NCBI RefSeq assembly: GCF_028476545.1
Contig: NW_026732727.1
Location: forward strand, 124,001-188,000
Direction of reading: 5' to 3'
DNA: 64,000 nt
DNA from: Physella acuta
Lineage: Eukaryota; Mollusca; Gastropoda; Physidae
The translations under genes were made by a program, and so were the position numbers. Under the pieces are notes generated by a model. It did not search any database, was not told where the DNA came from, and was given only the letters and a program-made list of their open reading frames with translations. The first letter of the stretch is position 1. Every line of letters starts with the position of its first letter. Shown in pieces: positions 1 to 11,775 of this stretch.

Positions 1-1491
1 GCTGTAAACACTATCAGTAGCTGGTAAAGACGATTATCCTCACCTTCCCTCCCTACCCCCACCCCTCCCGCGAACTCCATGAAAGCAGCCGTCGGTCTCC
101 TTTAGTAGAGAATTAAGGGGTGGGGGGGGGGGGTGTTAAAGGGGCTGCAATCAGGTGCCCGATTTTTAGGGGTCCCCAAATTTACTGCTTAATTGTTGAT
201 TTTCTATATGAAAATGTAAGTTTCAATGTTTGAATTATAAGCTTTTTTTCTTTTCAAAATATCTAATTCGTGTCTTTTAGAGTTGAGTGACTTGGTAGGT
301 TTTAAAGGACATATTTACTTTATTAGACGACAGCAATAATTATGCAAAAGGTGAATTACACAAATTAAAATTATCCACATTAAGTGTAACAAAAAATATT
401 TTGTGTACTTTTATGTAAAGTAAAAAAAAAAGATGATTGTTTTCTTTGAGGAAAGGGAAATAATATTTTGTTATTTAAATAACATTTACCATTGTAAATA
501 TTGTAAACAGTCTAAAATTACAGTTAAGTAGGTATTACAAACTCTCTACTCGGTAATTTGATTCTCAAAATATAGATTAGAACTGCCCCTTAGCCATAGC
601 TCTGTAATGTTACGTCTGTTTGGTTGACCACAATTATTTTTTTTTTGTATGAGTTATCTCCCTGAAACTTTGTAGGACCTTATCTGATGTTAAATCTTAC
701 AACACTTAAAAAGTATTAAAAAAATTAAAAATTCATAAAAATGTTGCTTAAAAGTAGAGAAATGAGAGACAACTACGAATGTATGACGAGTCTTTGAGTA
801 ATGCAAGATGACTTTAAAGTACTATAATGGTGGGTATTTTAAAAGCCTTTGATGAATTGGAAAAACGTTAAATAAATAAATATAAATAAATAAGACTTTT
901 GGTGTGATTTTATATTACTTTCAGTTGTATGTGTGTATGTGTTTGTATGTGTGTGTGTGAGTGTGTAAGTGTGTGTCTCAAAGAAGGTGAAGAATGTTAT
1001 CACTAGTAAAACTTAAAACTTAGGGATAACAACATAGTCTCACGTATATAAATAAATAAACATGGATGAATCCAACAAGCACGTAAAAAATATAAAAATT
1101 CTTCTAATATACTATATGAAGTACAAATGGTTTTACTACAAATAGTGTAACTAACACTTGGTGTCAGGCCCATCATCGACCCACTCAACGATGGTCGCAA
1201 AGTTAGTTAAAGATATAATGAGCTAGATGACCACATAAAGAACAAATGGCGCGTTTCGCCCCCACCCCCGAGTTAATTAGGGCGGCCATATACGAGCCCG
1301 GCTCTGTTAATTACTTGTATTGATTTTAATAACAGCTAAAGTTAAACACAAAAAGTTAACACAAAAGGGTGTCACGATGTCACGTGTCCGTCTCCCTCTC
1401 CCCACCCCCGTTTGGGGAAACGCTCCCTCATGTTTTTACCTCTTCAATAATATTTCACAAAGTTTTAAAATATAAAATTTAAATTGATAAA

Positions 1492-1866
1492 AATAAACCG
1501 GGAGTGATCTCCCCTAAACTTTCTCGAATATTCTTATATAAAAAGAACAGGGGCTGGGAACTCGGGATATAGACATGAATTTTAATCCATTTTAAATACT
1601 TAAACTTTTTAAATTAGAATAAAATCTCGTAGAAACAAGTGAACGTCAAATGAAATGTGCATACTAGTGCGCAATATTATTAGTATTTTATAAATTTACA
1701 TGCGTTTTTTTTTGAGAAATTGAAAATAGCGTAAATTACTTAAAATTTGACAGAAGGTAGAGAATTAGATCTTTTACTTACATGTGAAATTTCATTTATC
1801 TATCTGAAATAGTACTCAAGTAATAGGCTTTTGAAAAATTCAAAGTAAAAAAGTACCACTTCCGGT
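1492..1866 (+). repeat. Truncated copy of a dispersed ~670-bp repeat
   Basis: It starts with the small palindrome GGGAGTGATCTCCC followed by ACTTTCTCGAATATTC, as in the full copies at 25463 and 50625. It stops at CACTTCCGGT, where the partner duplication continues for another 1.2 kb, so the right half was lost by deletion. Confidence 0.7.
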
Positions 1867-2045
1867 GGAAAGTTTTTGTAACAGAAATCACTCTAGAAAT
1901 ATTTTTTTTTTCAAATTTGCAAAAATATTTTATGGTGAAATTCCATTGAATTTAGCATTAATTTCAATGGAATTTCGTAAAACCAAATTTTGAAAATTAA
2001 AAAAAATATTTCTAGAGTGATTTCTGTAACAAAAACTAGCCAGCT
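1867..2045. repeat. Foldback (long inverted repeat) element, copy 1
   Basis: The left arm, containing GTAACAGAAATCACTCTAG, is repeated inverted at the right end as CTAGAGTGATTTCTGTAAC, with a second inner palindrome around AATTCCATTGAA. Arms are about 40-45 bp. The first bases seen in the partner (27073) are missing here because the flanking deletion cuts into it. Confidence 0.75.
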
Positions 2046-2257
2046 TTAAATTGTTGGTTTGAGAAATCTACATCTTTCATCAGCTTTTAAAAAACTCTTA
2101 TGGGAACGAACTTATAGAGATTTGAAAAGGTGTTAGTTTTCACACCTTTTCGTGGATTTTATGACAACCAGTACTGCTATAGGCGGCTATATATTATTTT
2201 TAAATATAGTTTATAAATAAATAAATGTGTTAAATAAAAAAAAATTCGGTGGTGGCC

Positions 2258-2345
2258 AGTGGGGCCATTGACTCCGATTTCAGCCTGCTTTTCTTTTTGG
2301 ATTTGCTTCCATAGTCTTTGTCCAAACAAGAACAAATTACAATCT
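2258..2345 (+). repeat. SINE-body fragment
   Basis: The stretch with GACTCCGATTTCAGCCTGC and TTGGATTTGCTTCCATAG recurs at 14330-14400 and 27478-27545. At 14.3 kb it lies just before a tRNA-like head, so I read it as the body of a tRNA-headed SINE. Confidence 0.55.
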
Positions 2346-2390
2346 TTTTAAAATTGTAAATAGTTATCTACATACTAGAAGAAAATTACA

Positions 2391-3054
2391 TATTGATGGT
2401 CTCGGTCGCAAACCGTCTAACTCAAAAAAAATTCGATTTTCTTTTTTTTACATAAATCAAAAGCCAGTATGATTCCCCATAATGCCTGAAATTATTATAG
2501 AAATCTGTAGATTGATTATCGAGATATAATCATTTGAACAAACCGCCTATTATTTCAAGCTCTAAAAATCTCGGCGCAAAACGAATATCGCTATATTTGT
2601 CAGTACACTTTTGATCGGGAACGCAGTCGCACGCCGCAATCACACAATTTTACAGCACAGCAGTCACAGTACTTATAGGTAAGGATACTTGATTAATTAT
2701 GTTCAGCTATTCTATTACATTGTTTCATTTTAAAGAATAATAAACAAATAGTACTTGTTTAGTATAGCATATTTCCAGATTTCCCATAACCAAATTGATT
2801 TGTTTACAATTTTTTAGGCTAACATAATCATTTGAAACTAGATCTTTATTCGATAATCTAAATATCAATCAAAACAATAGTATTCGAATTATATTTCCAC
2901 AAGATTGTGCAATAAATTTAATTATTTTTAATTCACTACTTGCTTTAGATTAAGGTTTTATCTACATGTAAAGAAATGTTTTTTGTTAGATTACAAAATG
3001 TTTGGCGTACATGTTAAACGACATGGTTAGTCTTTAGTAAATGCTTTTTTAACA
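2391..3054. other. AT-rich stretch unique to copy 1
   Basis: It is absent from the partner duplication. No long open frame, RNA gene or element end is visible. Confidence 0.6.
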
Positions 3055-3490
3055 GACAAGCCTCTCTCAAAAGATCAGCCTCTCTCAACAGACCAGGCTC
3101 TCAACATATCAGCCTCTCTCAACAGACCAGCCTCTCTCAACATACCAGCCTCTCTCAAAATACCAGCCTCTCTCAAAATACCAGCCTCTCTCAACAGACC
3201 AGATTCTCACAACAGATCAACCTCTCTCAACAGACCAGATTCTCACAACAGATCAACCTCTCTCAACAGACCAGATTCTCTCAACAGACCAGCCTCTCTC
3301 AAGAAACCAGACTCTCTCAACAGACCAGCCTCTCTCAACAAACCAGACTCTCTCAACAGAACAGCCTCTCTCAACAGACCAGCCTCTCTCAACAGACCAG
3401 TCTCTTTCAACAGACCAGCCTCTCTCGAAATACCAGCCTCTCTCAACAGACCAGCCTCTTTCAACAGACCAGGCTCTCAACATATCAGCC
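3055..3490. repeat. 18-bp minisatellite
   Basis: About 24 imperfect copies of an 18-bp unit reading CCTCTCTCAACAGACCAG. The open frames across it are artefacts of a unit divisible by three. The array is absent from the partner duplication. Confidence 0.9.
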
Positions 3491-4584
3491 CCACAATTAT
3501 AGACAGATCTATTCAGGTAAACTTAAAGAAATGCTGGTGACACCAAAAAAACCTATGCCGAAATGAGCAGTGCACGCAAACTCAAGCAAATCGTTCACCA
3601 CCCTAAAGAGAAATATTCAGTAGTTCATCTATACCACCAATTCAGATCTTTCTTGTGTAGGATAGTGTTAGGAATAACTTGAGCCCGTTCAGTCACCATA
3701 TTATGAAAAAAAAAAACAACTAAAAAACAACACAAAACTATTTTTTATTCAAAAATGTAATCTAATGTTCTGTGTAATTAATGGTAATACTGATCTGCTG
3801 CAGAAGAAAGTTTGATAAACATTTAGTTGAGATAACTATGTAGAATCATGTTCAATCACGTCGGTCTACATTTAAAACAAAAAAAATACAATGCACACAC
3901 TGATAATTTACTTAACCATTAACCACCTAATTACGTAGTCACTCTATTATAGGAGAAGCTTCTGGAAAGTTAACTATTTACATCGAGATGACTACTAATT
4001 TAAAAAAAAACACTATATAATACATAATGTCTTTTAGTTTATAATTATTTCATGCAGTAGCTACTCACGTTCCATACTTGCATACAAATGGCTTTTGTTA
4101 ATTAAGGCAATTACAAAAGGAAGCCTAATGACAATGGGCGGAAACATTTTTTTCTACTGATTTGTATTAGGCCTATGGTTTTAAAGAATGAAAAAATAAA
4201 TGGATATCAAACCTTCGTTAATGTATTTATGAACAGATTTTTTTTGAAATTTCGAAAGTAATAATTAAGTTATAAATAAATTTAAAAAAAAAATCATTTT
4301 TTTATTATTTTAAAACCCAGCCTAATTTTAAAACAGATTTTAAGTTCATACACGCATCATATTTCTGTGGACAAATACACACACCATTTTTATACAAGAT
4401 ATCATTTGAAATACTTGCCTTTAAAACATTAGATTAATTTGTTTAGGTTCTCAGTTTTTATAGTTAGGACATAGATATAAATATTCCTTTAAAATTTAAA
4501 ATAAATATCATTATAAACCATCAAAATAAAGATCAAAATATAAGAATTCGGTGTGCTTTGGACTGCAACAAGAATAAAGTAAAC
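3491..4584. other. 5' flank of receptor A1
   Basis: Closely matches 27899-28989 in the partner duplication. AT-rich with no other gene. A pyrimidine-rich TAGGTTCTCAG near 4445-4455 could be a splice acceptor for a 5' UTR exon, but this is weak. Confidence 0.5.
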
Positions 4585-5649
4585 ATGAATATCTCGGTGG
4601 TTGGAGTTAACAAATTTGATATCGTAAGCGATGAGGCAATAGAAATAGTTGACGATGTGATCAACTGTGTGTTGTTAAATTGTGTGGCCATTTTGGGTAT
4701 CATTGGCAACGTTTTGAATGTGGCTGTGCTGGCCACTCAAGGAATGAAAGATACAACACATGTGATTTTAATGTCGTTATCCTGCGTGGATTTGGTCTAC
4801 GTCGTGCTGATCCCCATAAGAAGAGGCCGCTGCATTGTCGCAAAATTTGACGTTCTCTTGGCTCAAACTTACGACGCCATTTTGAATGTCTATCTGGTCG
4901 TCCCCGTGCGTCTTGTGAGTTTCGTCTCTTCTGGTCACGTTGTGTTAATCTCCATCGAGAGGATGATAGCTGTGTATTTCCCATTTCAAGTCGGCCATTT
5001 TTTTACAGTTAAAATAACCACAGGCTATCTCGCTGCTATTTATATCTTTTGGACATTATTAATCGGACAATTTTTTAACATGTTTGCTTTAGTTTGGGTT
5101 AAGGATTCAAACAATAACTCACTCGCACTCCCTGGATTCTCAGAACCGTTTTATGAATATAAGGAGATATTTACTTTTATTAATGTTTACATTGTCGCTA
5201 ACTTGCGTGGTTCCGTGTCTCTAGCTATCATTATTTTAGCGTCCATGGCAACGGGAATCAAACTCCACATAACGTCTAGAAAAAGACTTGAATTGACCTC
5301 TTCACGTTCTAAACCAAAAATAGACTTGAAGGCCGCTAAAATGCTGCTGACGGTCTGTGTTGTGTACCTGGTGCTGACCATTCCCACCGCGATCCCAACG
5401 ACCATGTACTTCCTGGACGAGACGTTCGTTGTTTACCAAGGGCAGATCACTGGCATTTACTTCGTCTCGGAGATTCTCGTCGACTTCCTGTACGTCGTGA
5501 ACTCATCCGTGAATTTTTTAATCTACGTCACAATGTCCAGAAAGTTCTCGAGAACCTACGCTAAGCTAAGCAAACAGCGATTAACACAGTTCCATTTTAA
5601 ATACAGAATGGGATTTCAAAGGAGAGAAAAAGGATTATATGCTAATTAA
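4585..5649 (+). CDS. Class A (rhodopsin-like) seven-transmembrane receptor, receptor A1
   Basis: Single-exon receptor of 354 residues. I chose the ATG at 4585; the open frame runs 27 nt further upstream but with no other ATG. The N-terminus has an NIS glycosylation site. Helix 1 carries GN in GIIGNVLN, helix 2 has the Asp of SLSCVDLVYV, helix 3 ends in ERMIAVYFP (the DRY equivalent), helix 5 leads to a basic loop with SRKR, helix 6 has KMLLTVCVVYL, and helix 7 ends NSSVNFLIY in place of NPxxY. An intronless frame and the NSSVNFLIY ending fit the expanded gastropod orphan or chemoreceptor-type families; ligand unknown. It should act at the plasma membrane through G proteins. This is the intact member of a duplicated pair (other copy at 28990). 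Near-relatives are FMRFamide-type peptide receptors, so a peptide ligand is also possible. Confidence 0.88.
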   Translation: MNISVVGVNKFDIVSDEAIEIVDDVINCVLLNCVAILGIIGNVLNVAVLATQGMKDTTHVILMSLSCVDLVYVVLIPIRRGRCIVAKFDVLLAQTYDAILNVYLVVPVRLVSFVSSGHVVLISIERMIAVYFPFQVGHFFTVKITTGYLAAIYIFWTLLIGQFFNMFALVWVKDSNNNSLALPGFSEPFYEYKEIFTFINVYIVANLRGSVSLAIIILASMATGIKLHITSRKRLELTSSRSKPKIDLKAAKMLLTVCVVYLVLTIPTAIPTTMYFLDETFVVYQGQITGIYFVSEILVDFLYVVNSSVNFLIYVTMSRKFSRTYAKLSKQRLTQFHFKYRMGFQRREKGLYAN

Positions 5650-7085
5650 AATGATGCATTCAAATCTGTTGGATTACTCCAGCGATACCATATGGATTCA
5701 TTTAAGAAGTGCCCCATTCTGGTGATTATTTTAAAAGAAGTAGAGTCTGTTACCTAAAAACTTTTGTACGTCAGACAAAGAAAATATTACTGTTGAATGG
5801 CAGTCGTAATACTAATAATAAAACGTATCTTCAAGTTCGGCTTTCTTATGAAAAAAAACATGTTTTGCTTGGCTTGTGTGTACTACGTTTTTAATAACAA
5901 GATCTTTACACATAATTAATTATACCTTACGTTTTATTAATGTAGGTATTGAGAAGTCCAAACACAATCTTTACAAAACTACTATTTCCTATTAACTACA
6001 CATTATTTTTACTTTCTGGTATACAGAGAATAGAGCAGTGTTTCTTCCAGACTTTTTATCTCCGGGATGGGGGTGGGGGGGGCACATGATATTTCCGGGG
6101 AGGGGGGAAGGGCCGAACAACATTTTCCGGGCAGCGGACACTGGTAAATGTATATGTTTTCTATATAAATTCCATTTCGCTCGTCAGGGACCCATTAGTG
6201 TGGGGTGGGCAATTACATCAGGGACCCCTTAGTGCTGGATGATTAGTGATTTCTTAGGTACACATTTAGCACTATCCCTAAAGCAGTTGACACCTACCCC
6301 CACCCCTTCCCGTACGTACATTAAAGAATACATTAAAGAAGACTGCAATACATAGTGGAAAAAGTAGCACAACAAGTATTTTATTGACCACAATATTAGC
6401 AATGTTTTTACTAAGCTATTTGAAAAATTGGTTTTCTTTTTGGCAAAAAGTCCAAGAAAACTAAAATAAATATTATCTTTAGCAAAATTTTCTTAACTGT
6501 TTGTACATAGATGCTCCGCCCTTGTCGATACACAACAGTGTCGGGGATCTCTAGTCTAATTAGTAAGATACATTACAACAAGACTTTACTGTAGCTAGTA
6601 GCGTCACAAAGTTTAAAGTTCAGCAATTTTACAATACAACACGGAGACAAAAATAGACAATTAGCGGATGCATATACGGGACTGCCTTAAAACTATCGAT
6701 GAAATCGATCATTGATTATATCTTCAACTGATGCACTAATTAACATTCTAGGCTTCGTATAACAGCAAAGGTTTCTTTCAGACATTTTTTCCCCGATGAA
6801 GTGGCGGAGGGACTTGAAACTTCCGGGGCGGGTAAGAATTTTTTTTTCCGGGGATGTGAGAGACAATGGTTAAAGCACATACATTCTACACACATTAAAT
6901 ATTGTTTCTGTTTTTTTTTTCTTACGGGAGTTGCGATGAAGGAGAGTTGCGAAAGACGACTTGGTGGTTGGGGGGGGGGGGGGAGTTGCGATGGACGAAC
7001 TCGGTTGTTGGAGGGGGAGGGGGGGTCAACACTGCTTCTCGAAAGATGCCTGAAAGAAACACCGATCACAAACACACACTTTTTT
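5650..7085. other. Intergenic, receptor A1 to orphan lectin exon
   Basis: Collinear with 30038-31781 but without the piggyBac-type MITE and the LINE fragment present there. It holds a G-rich MITE (6036-6143), poly-G tracts near 6970-7025 and diverged remnants. No gene seen. Confidence 0.6.
6036..6143 (+). repeat. G-rich MITE-like element, CAGTGTTTCTTCCAGA family
   Basis: It starts CAGTGTTTCTTCCAGAC and ends GCGGACACTG, so the termini are a short inverted repeat (CAGTGT/ACACTG) around G-runs. Sister copies are at 33379-33480 (+) and 13414-13511 (-). No convincing target duplication was found. Confidence 0.55.
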
Positions 7086-7662
7086 TTATTGATCAGTCAC
7101 CGACGCTGGATGGACGCGCGACTCCACGTTCCTGGTCTTGAAGAATGAAAAGACCCAAGCGCCGACCCTGATCACGTCAAAGAACACGAGCAGAAACACG
7201 ACCACAGACAAGACGATGATACCGAGACCTCCGAACGCCCGAGAAGACGGACGATTGTCTTCCATGGATATTTTTGTTATTTTGTATGCCGTCACGTTGC
7301 GTTTGTCGACCAACAGACCTTTTTTGATCCCTTCCACAAGGATGTTGATGTCAATGAGCACAGAGGATGTTGTCGTGGTGTTCGGTGGTTGCGGCGTAGT
7401 GGTTACGATGTCTGTTGTGACGTCATAGGAAGATGCGCGTGATGGTGTTGGCACAGCGAAAGTTGTTGTCTTAGAGAAGGTTGTGACGTGACTGCTGTTC
7501 GGGTTGATGTTTGTTGTGGTGAGAGCGTCTTTGGTTGTTGTAGCGGCGTTGGCTGTTGTGCTGCGTGTACTGATGGTGGTGGTTGTGGTGTACGTCACAC
7601 GCTGTAGAGTCAGTAAGATAAGACTGGAGAACCTGGTCTCAGTACACGCTTGGCTCGTACAG
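7086..7662 (-). pseudogene. Orphan copy of the last lectin-gene exon
   Basis: Homologous over its whole length to exon 20 of the lectin gene (31782-32348): acceptor CTAATCAG, Thr-rich stalk, a membrane-proximal block with KKGLLVDKRNVTAYKI, a hydrophobic helix (GLGIIVLSVVVFLLVFF) and a tail ending SVTDQ. None of the upstream exons is present; the next gene on this side is receptor B1. Early in the exon the codon for Trp in VYWDQ is TGA (7639-7641), and one extra base follows in the GACGTACACC stretch, so the frame from the acceptor is broken although the later part stays open. It was carried here by the direct duplication without the rest of the gene. It is most likely a pseudogene; expression as a 3' exon of something else is conceivable but unsupported. 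Confidence 0.8.
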
Positions 7663-8450
7663 CTGATTAGAAAACAGAGACACAAGGTGACGACTACCAG
7701 TAATGTAATGTTAATTAAAAAATAATAATAATAGGATACTGTCTAAATATGACATCATGCGTTTGTACCTGATACCCAACGTCAAACGTCACAAAACAAA
7801 AAACAACAACCACCAAACGACCCCCCCCCCCACGCCTCCCCTACTCACAAAAAATGACATCACATTTTAGCAAGGACCCTATTTCTTCTATAAATAATTA
7901 TTGAACGGTTTCACTTAGGAGGAATAGCCAAACAAGGTAGATTTTATCGAACGTGGGGGGGGGGGGGGGGGGGGGGGCGGGGTTGATTGGGGGGGGGGGT
8001 CGTCGTCCATAAATGTTGTCACAAAAGTTTATATTTCTTTAGGGCCGAGCCCAAAACATTATTGCTTTATAGCATATATGAATATACGAGAAAGTTTAGG
8101 GGAGATCATTCCCGGTTTATTATACTAGCCAAGAATAATGATCGAGTATTTTTCATCAAATATAAAAATATGATTCAGTGTGTAGGATTTAAATATGAGC
8201 TGTAATCTAAGACATTTTAAAAATGTTTAAAATGCGTGTTCTTATAAAGTTAGCCTTCAACGCAAAGAATTATTTTAAAGTTCCCTTCATAAATCAAATA
8301 TACATTTCTAATAAAGTATTGTATTCTAAATGTTATAATCTCAATTTTCTACACAAAATATGTGGTAATTATTATTTTTTTTAACAACGAGCCAAAGTGA
8401 TTTGTACTTATAACGAATAGGTAAAAAAAATTGGAATGAATTTTCGTCAA
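7663..8450. other. Intergenic with poly-G tract and element ends
   Basis: Matches 32349-32745 up to GTCGTCCATAAATG. It contains a long G run (about 7954-7999), the truncated left end of the MITE seen whole at 32717, and at about 8075-8140 an inverted fragment of the ~670-bp repeat family (CGAGAAAGTTTAGGGGAGAT). No gene. Confidence 0.6.
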
Positions 8451-9464
8451 TCAGCACAGACCAGGGCACTGAAACGCTCTGGAAAATTTGGAACTCATTT
8501 TTACGTAAATGATAAAATTCACTGATGCCGTCATTTGTTGCATGATCAAACATACAAACATGACGCCATCAATAACTTGGAAGGTAATGTTTACAAAAAA
8601 GTGAATTGCCGTGACAGGTATCACCAGAATAATAAAAGTTACACAAATGGTGATCAACATTTTGATGACTTTCAGCTCTTTAACTTTATCGGAAACGCGA
8701 ATGGTGCTGACTAATTGTTTTCGTTTTCTGGAGGAAAGAGATAGTTTTAGTATAGTCAGTGAGGTACATAGGATAACAATGGTTAATGGGACCATGGAGA
8801 CTAAGGTGACCCTATACATGTCGAATACCACACGGAGTGTTGTTCCACTTGCCAAGCCCATCAAAGACATATCGTTGTTTGTCAGAATTGTGTTCAGGTG
8901 GAATGAAATATATTTATTATCAAATGAATTGATAATAATAACGTACATGGCTAGTATTACAATGATACATCTCATTCGATAAGGTGTGTTAAGTTTGCGA
9001 AGATATAACGGTAAAAACACAGCTAAGAGCCTTTCAGTTGATATTAACGCAATCAGATGATAGCTGAATGTTAATGATAAAAATGTTATACGAGTGAAAA
9101 CTGTACAGATCTCAAAATGCAGTGGTTTTAATTGTACATAAGATATTTGACAGTATGAGAAGTAGGTTCCACTGATGTGTTCCAGGAAGTTACTTAGTGT
9201 AAATATCAAGTCTGAGATGGAGAGACAGAAAAGAAACAGGTTGGTTGTCGTCTTCAGTCCATGACTGTAAACAGTTAAAATTGACACGAAGTTCCCAAAT
9301 GCCCCAACACCGGTGATTGTGTAGTAGAAGGCGAACACGGCGTAGTACAATACAAGCTCATCATTCAAGTTTGTGCTGGAGTTCGACATAGCAGGCAAAG
9401 TTTCTACGTGACTTTCTTTTGCGATAGCCATATCAATTACACTGCTGGTATTTACCATCCACAT
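8451..9464 (-). CDS. Class A seven-transmembrane receptor, receptor B1
   Basis: Single coding exon of 337 residues starting at an ATG (9464). The N-terminus has NTSS and NSST glycosylation sites. Helix 1 has GAFGNFVSIL, helix 2 FCLSISDLIFTL, helix 3 ends STERLLAVFLPLYL (E-R in place of DRY), helix 5 leads into LSLSSRKRKQL, helix 6 is KVIKMLITICVTFI, and helix 7 has SVNFIIYVKMSSKF. The cytoplasmic tail is very short, ending CPGLC. Upstream on the transcribed strand, a pyrimidine tract ending in AG (about 9503-9504) looks like a splice acceptor, so a 5' UTR intron is likely, as also seen at receptor B2 (63165). B2 is its close paralogue in opposite orientation. It is probably a chemosensory or peptide receptor; the ligand cannot be told from sequence. 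Confidence 0.88.
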   Translation of the reverse strand: MWMVNTSSVIDMAIAKESHVETLPAMSNSSTNLNDELVLYYAVFAFYYTITGVGAFGNFVSILTVYSHGLKTTTNLFLFCLSISDLIFTLSNFLEHISGTYFSYCQISYVQLKPLHFEICTVFTRITFLSLTFSYHLIALISTERLLAVFLPLYLRKLNTPYRMRCIIVILAMYVIIINSFDNKYISFHLNTILTNNDMSLMGLASGTTLRVVFDMYRVTLVSMVPLTIVILCTSLTILKLSLSSRKRKQLVSTIRVSDKVKELKVIKMLITICVTFIILVIPVTAIHFFVNITFQVIDGVMFVCLIMQQMTASVNFIIYVKMSSKFSRAFQCPGLC

Positions 9465-11599
9465 TTTCTTTTGTTTTCCTCTAAAAATTACGTTTTTTTT
9501 TACTGAAATGTAAAAGAAAACATAAATGAAAAAACAAATTCATCTCAAGTTATATTTACTGTAATTCATTATACTTCGTATCATATTTAATGCAGTTGAC
9601 TCCATATATATATACTAAAGGCAAAAAGGTTGTATAATATTTTGTTTGTCTGTTACGTGCATCTGCTCTATGTATAGAATTGTAAAATACAATGTTATAC
9701 ACACATTTGTAAAAAAATATAATTAATTTATTAATATATTCATTTGTAGAAACACTGCTTAATTTATAAAAGTTCATTTCAAATATTTTATTTTTATAAA
9801 ACATTAAAAACGTTCACCGGACGTGGTGACGTAACTAAATTTAAGGTTACACCAAAAATAGTTTATATCGGGTCATACAGTGACGTCACTTGAAACATAT
9901 ACGAATTGGTCCAAATAAAAGGCAACATATACAAAAAAAATAACTTTAAGGCCAAACCAATATAATCAGTTAAATAGAAGAACAAACAACAAAAAATACA
10001 TATATAACACAATTAAAAAAACACAATAAATAACTTAGTTTATTTTTTAAACTATATAATCCTTAAATATATAATAGAAATGTTTGCATCACAGATAATC
10101 TAATTCGAGAGCTACAAGGAATTAATCTAGAGTTACTGATAAATTCGACTGTAGCCTTTTTTTGTCCGTTCGTAAATTCTAGATCCGGAATCTAATTTAG
10201 GCCATGAATAGTTTAGTTTCTTTACTAAACTATTACAGGCCTTAAATATTTTATATAAGTCTTTGTTTAGCAACGGAATTGGCTAAATTAGAATATTATT
10301 TAATTAAAAATAATATTCGCCTAATTTAGATTACGATGGCTTAAGAAAGTAACTCATTATATTTCCACCAAATGATAGGTGTCTTGCTGGCCGATGTGAT
10401 AGTGTAACGGACACCATGAAAATAAGTAAGGTTTCGAAACACATCATTTCAATGTTGATTTTTTTAAAATTTACCCACATATATATTACACAGTGGGAAA
10501 TCACACCACACTCGAATGGTACTGATTCAGTATTATTAGTTTGATGTTAGTTTTAATAATTTATTTATGTATTATCCAAATGATATTTGAACAAAACAAT
10601 ATAAAAATAAATAGATGTTTTTAAAAGATGTAAGCTGAACTGTGACTTCTTTTTAGATGTGGATGATAAAGTTGCCATTCAGGACAAGACATGACACGGG
10701 GCAGATGAAATAGAGTTCGCTTGTTTCTGTGACCTCGGCATATAAAGGGATAGTGTCAATTAACGTAACATCATTTTTAGCTGATCCCGAAACCCATGTA
10801 TCCAAGGATAAATTGTTATCTAGTGTATTAAAAAATCATTTGAGGATTAACTCATCAGACGTGATGTAAATAAATAAGTCTAAGAAGATAAAGGCTAACT
10901 ATTTTAATTCTTAAGACTGTATTTGATTGTTGTAGGCCTACAACATCATCATACATCTTTTATTAAAATAAATATCAGTATTACTTTCTAGTAGTTAATT
11001 TAAAAACCTATGCTCATGATAAAAATGTAAGTCAAACGCTAGTAAAAATTAAATTAAATTCACTTTATTACGAAGTTTACAAAACACGACTTATGTTTGT
11101 GTAATTAAAGATAAATAATTTGTGCATAAAGTCCAATATCTATTTTATATTTCTACAGAAAGATGTAGTTATTAAAATATCGCAATGTGATAGGTATAAC
11201 AAATAGTTTAGATGTACACCAATGCATGCGTTCTACGATTACCAATGAACATGAACAAATTAGCTCTCGTTCTATTATTCATTACAGACCAACCATATCT
11301 TTATTTCTAAGGTGGCCAATGTTATCCTTTGAATCACAGTTTATCAGAAAAACACACCAAAATGCCCTCAGCTATATATTCACGCCATAACCTAGCAGTA
11401 AAATTTCGAATTATCCCGACTTGTGAAACTGACACTATAATAAAATCATATTTTAAATTTAACACAACACACACAAAAACAAGACAAACAAGAAAGAAAC
11501 AAACAACATCAAATATGATGAGTTACTTTACATTAATCTCGTAAAGTGTACATATAAACAAGTTAATAAAAAGTCTAGTGACAATTTAAGCGCAATTCC
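9465..11599. other. AT-rich intergenic region
   Basis: No coding signal. It includes a foldback at 10190-10333 and, at about 10705-10760, a SINE tail fragment with CTCGGCATATAAAGGGATA. Short open frames here lack homology or composition support. Confidence 0.6.
10190..10333. repeat. Small foldback element
   Basis: AATCTAATTTAGGC on the left is matched by a perfect inverted copy, GCCTAATTTAGATT, on the right. An inner hairpin AATAGTTTAG/CTAAACTATT lies between. It could be a MITE; no target duplication was assigned. Confidence 0.5.
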
Positions 11600-11639
11600 T
11601 TAATTAATTTTTTGTGACCGAACGAATCACCCGTAGATG

Positions 11640-11775
11640 TTTGCCCCAAATTTTCGTTTTCGTTTCTCTCCACACGAGCAGAGCTAGTCCCCGCCCCCTC
11701 GCGAGATCTGCGCGAGTCTGGCCAATGGCAGCGTGACGTTACCTCTCACTAGCGACTGCCTCAGCCGGTGTGCTT
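11640..11775. promoter_or_regulatory. CpG-rich block with CCAAT and GC-box motifs
   Basis: In otherwise AT-rich DNA this block has CCCCGCCCCC, GGCCAATGG, GCGTGACG and several CG dinucleotides, like a promoter or a transposon terminal region. The frame that follows (11789-12172) has no recognisable protein, so the function is open. Confidence 0.25.

Larger units (their letters stand above)
1..8025 (+). repeat. Segmental duplication, copy 1 (direct partner 23976-32745)
   Basis: Near-identical runs match the partner in the same orientation through the non-coding left part, receptor A and the terminal lectin exon. The match starts at or before the window edge and fades near 8025. Within it, about 1.2 kb is missing at 1866 relative to the partner, and 2391-3490 replaces a different 300-bp segment of the partner. 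A (GT)n tract lies at about 926-977. No coding exon is visible in 1-2390. Confidence 0.9.

Noticed and set aside
4700-5405. Minus-strand frames opposite receptor A1
   Set aside because: Shadows of the receptor gene, with no domain of their own.
6801-7148. Plus-strand frame opposite the orphan lectin exon
   Set aside because: Runs through poly-G tracts and is not conserved in a coding manner in the partner duplication.
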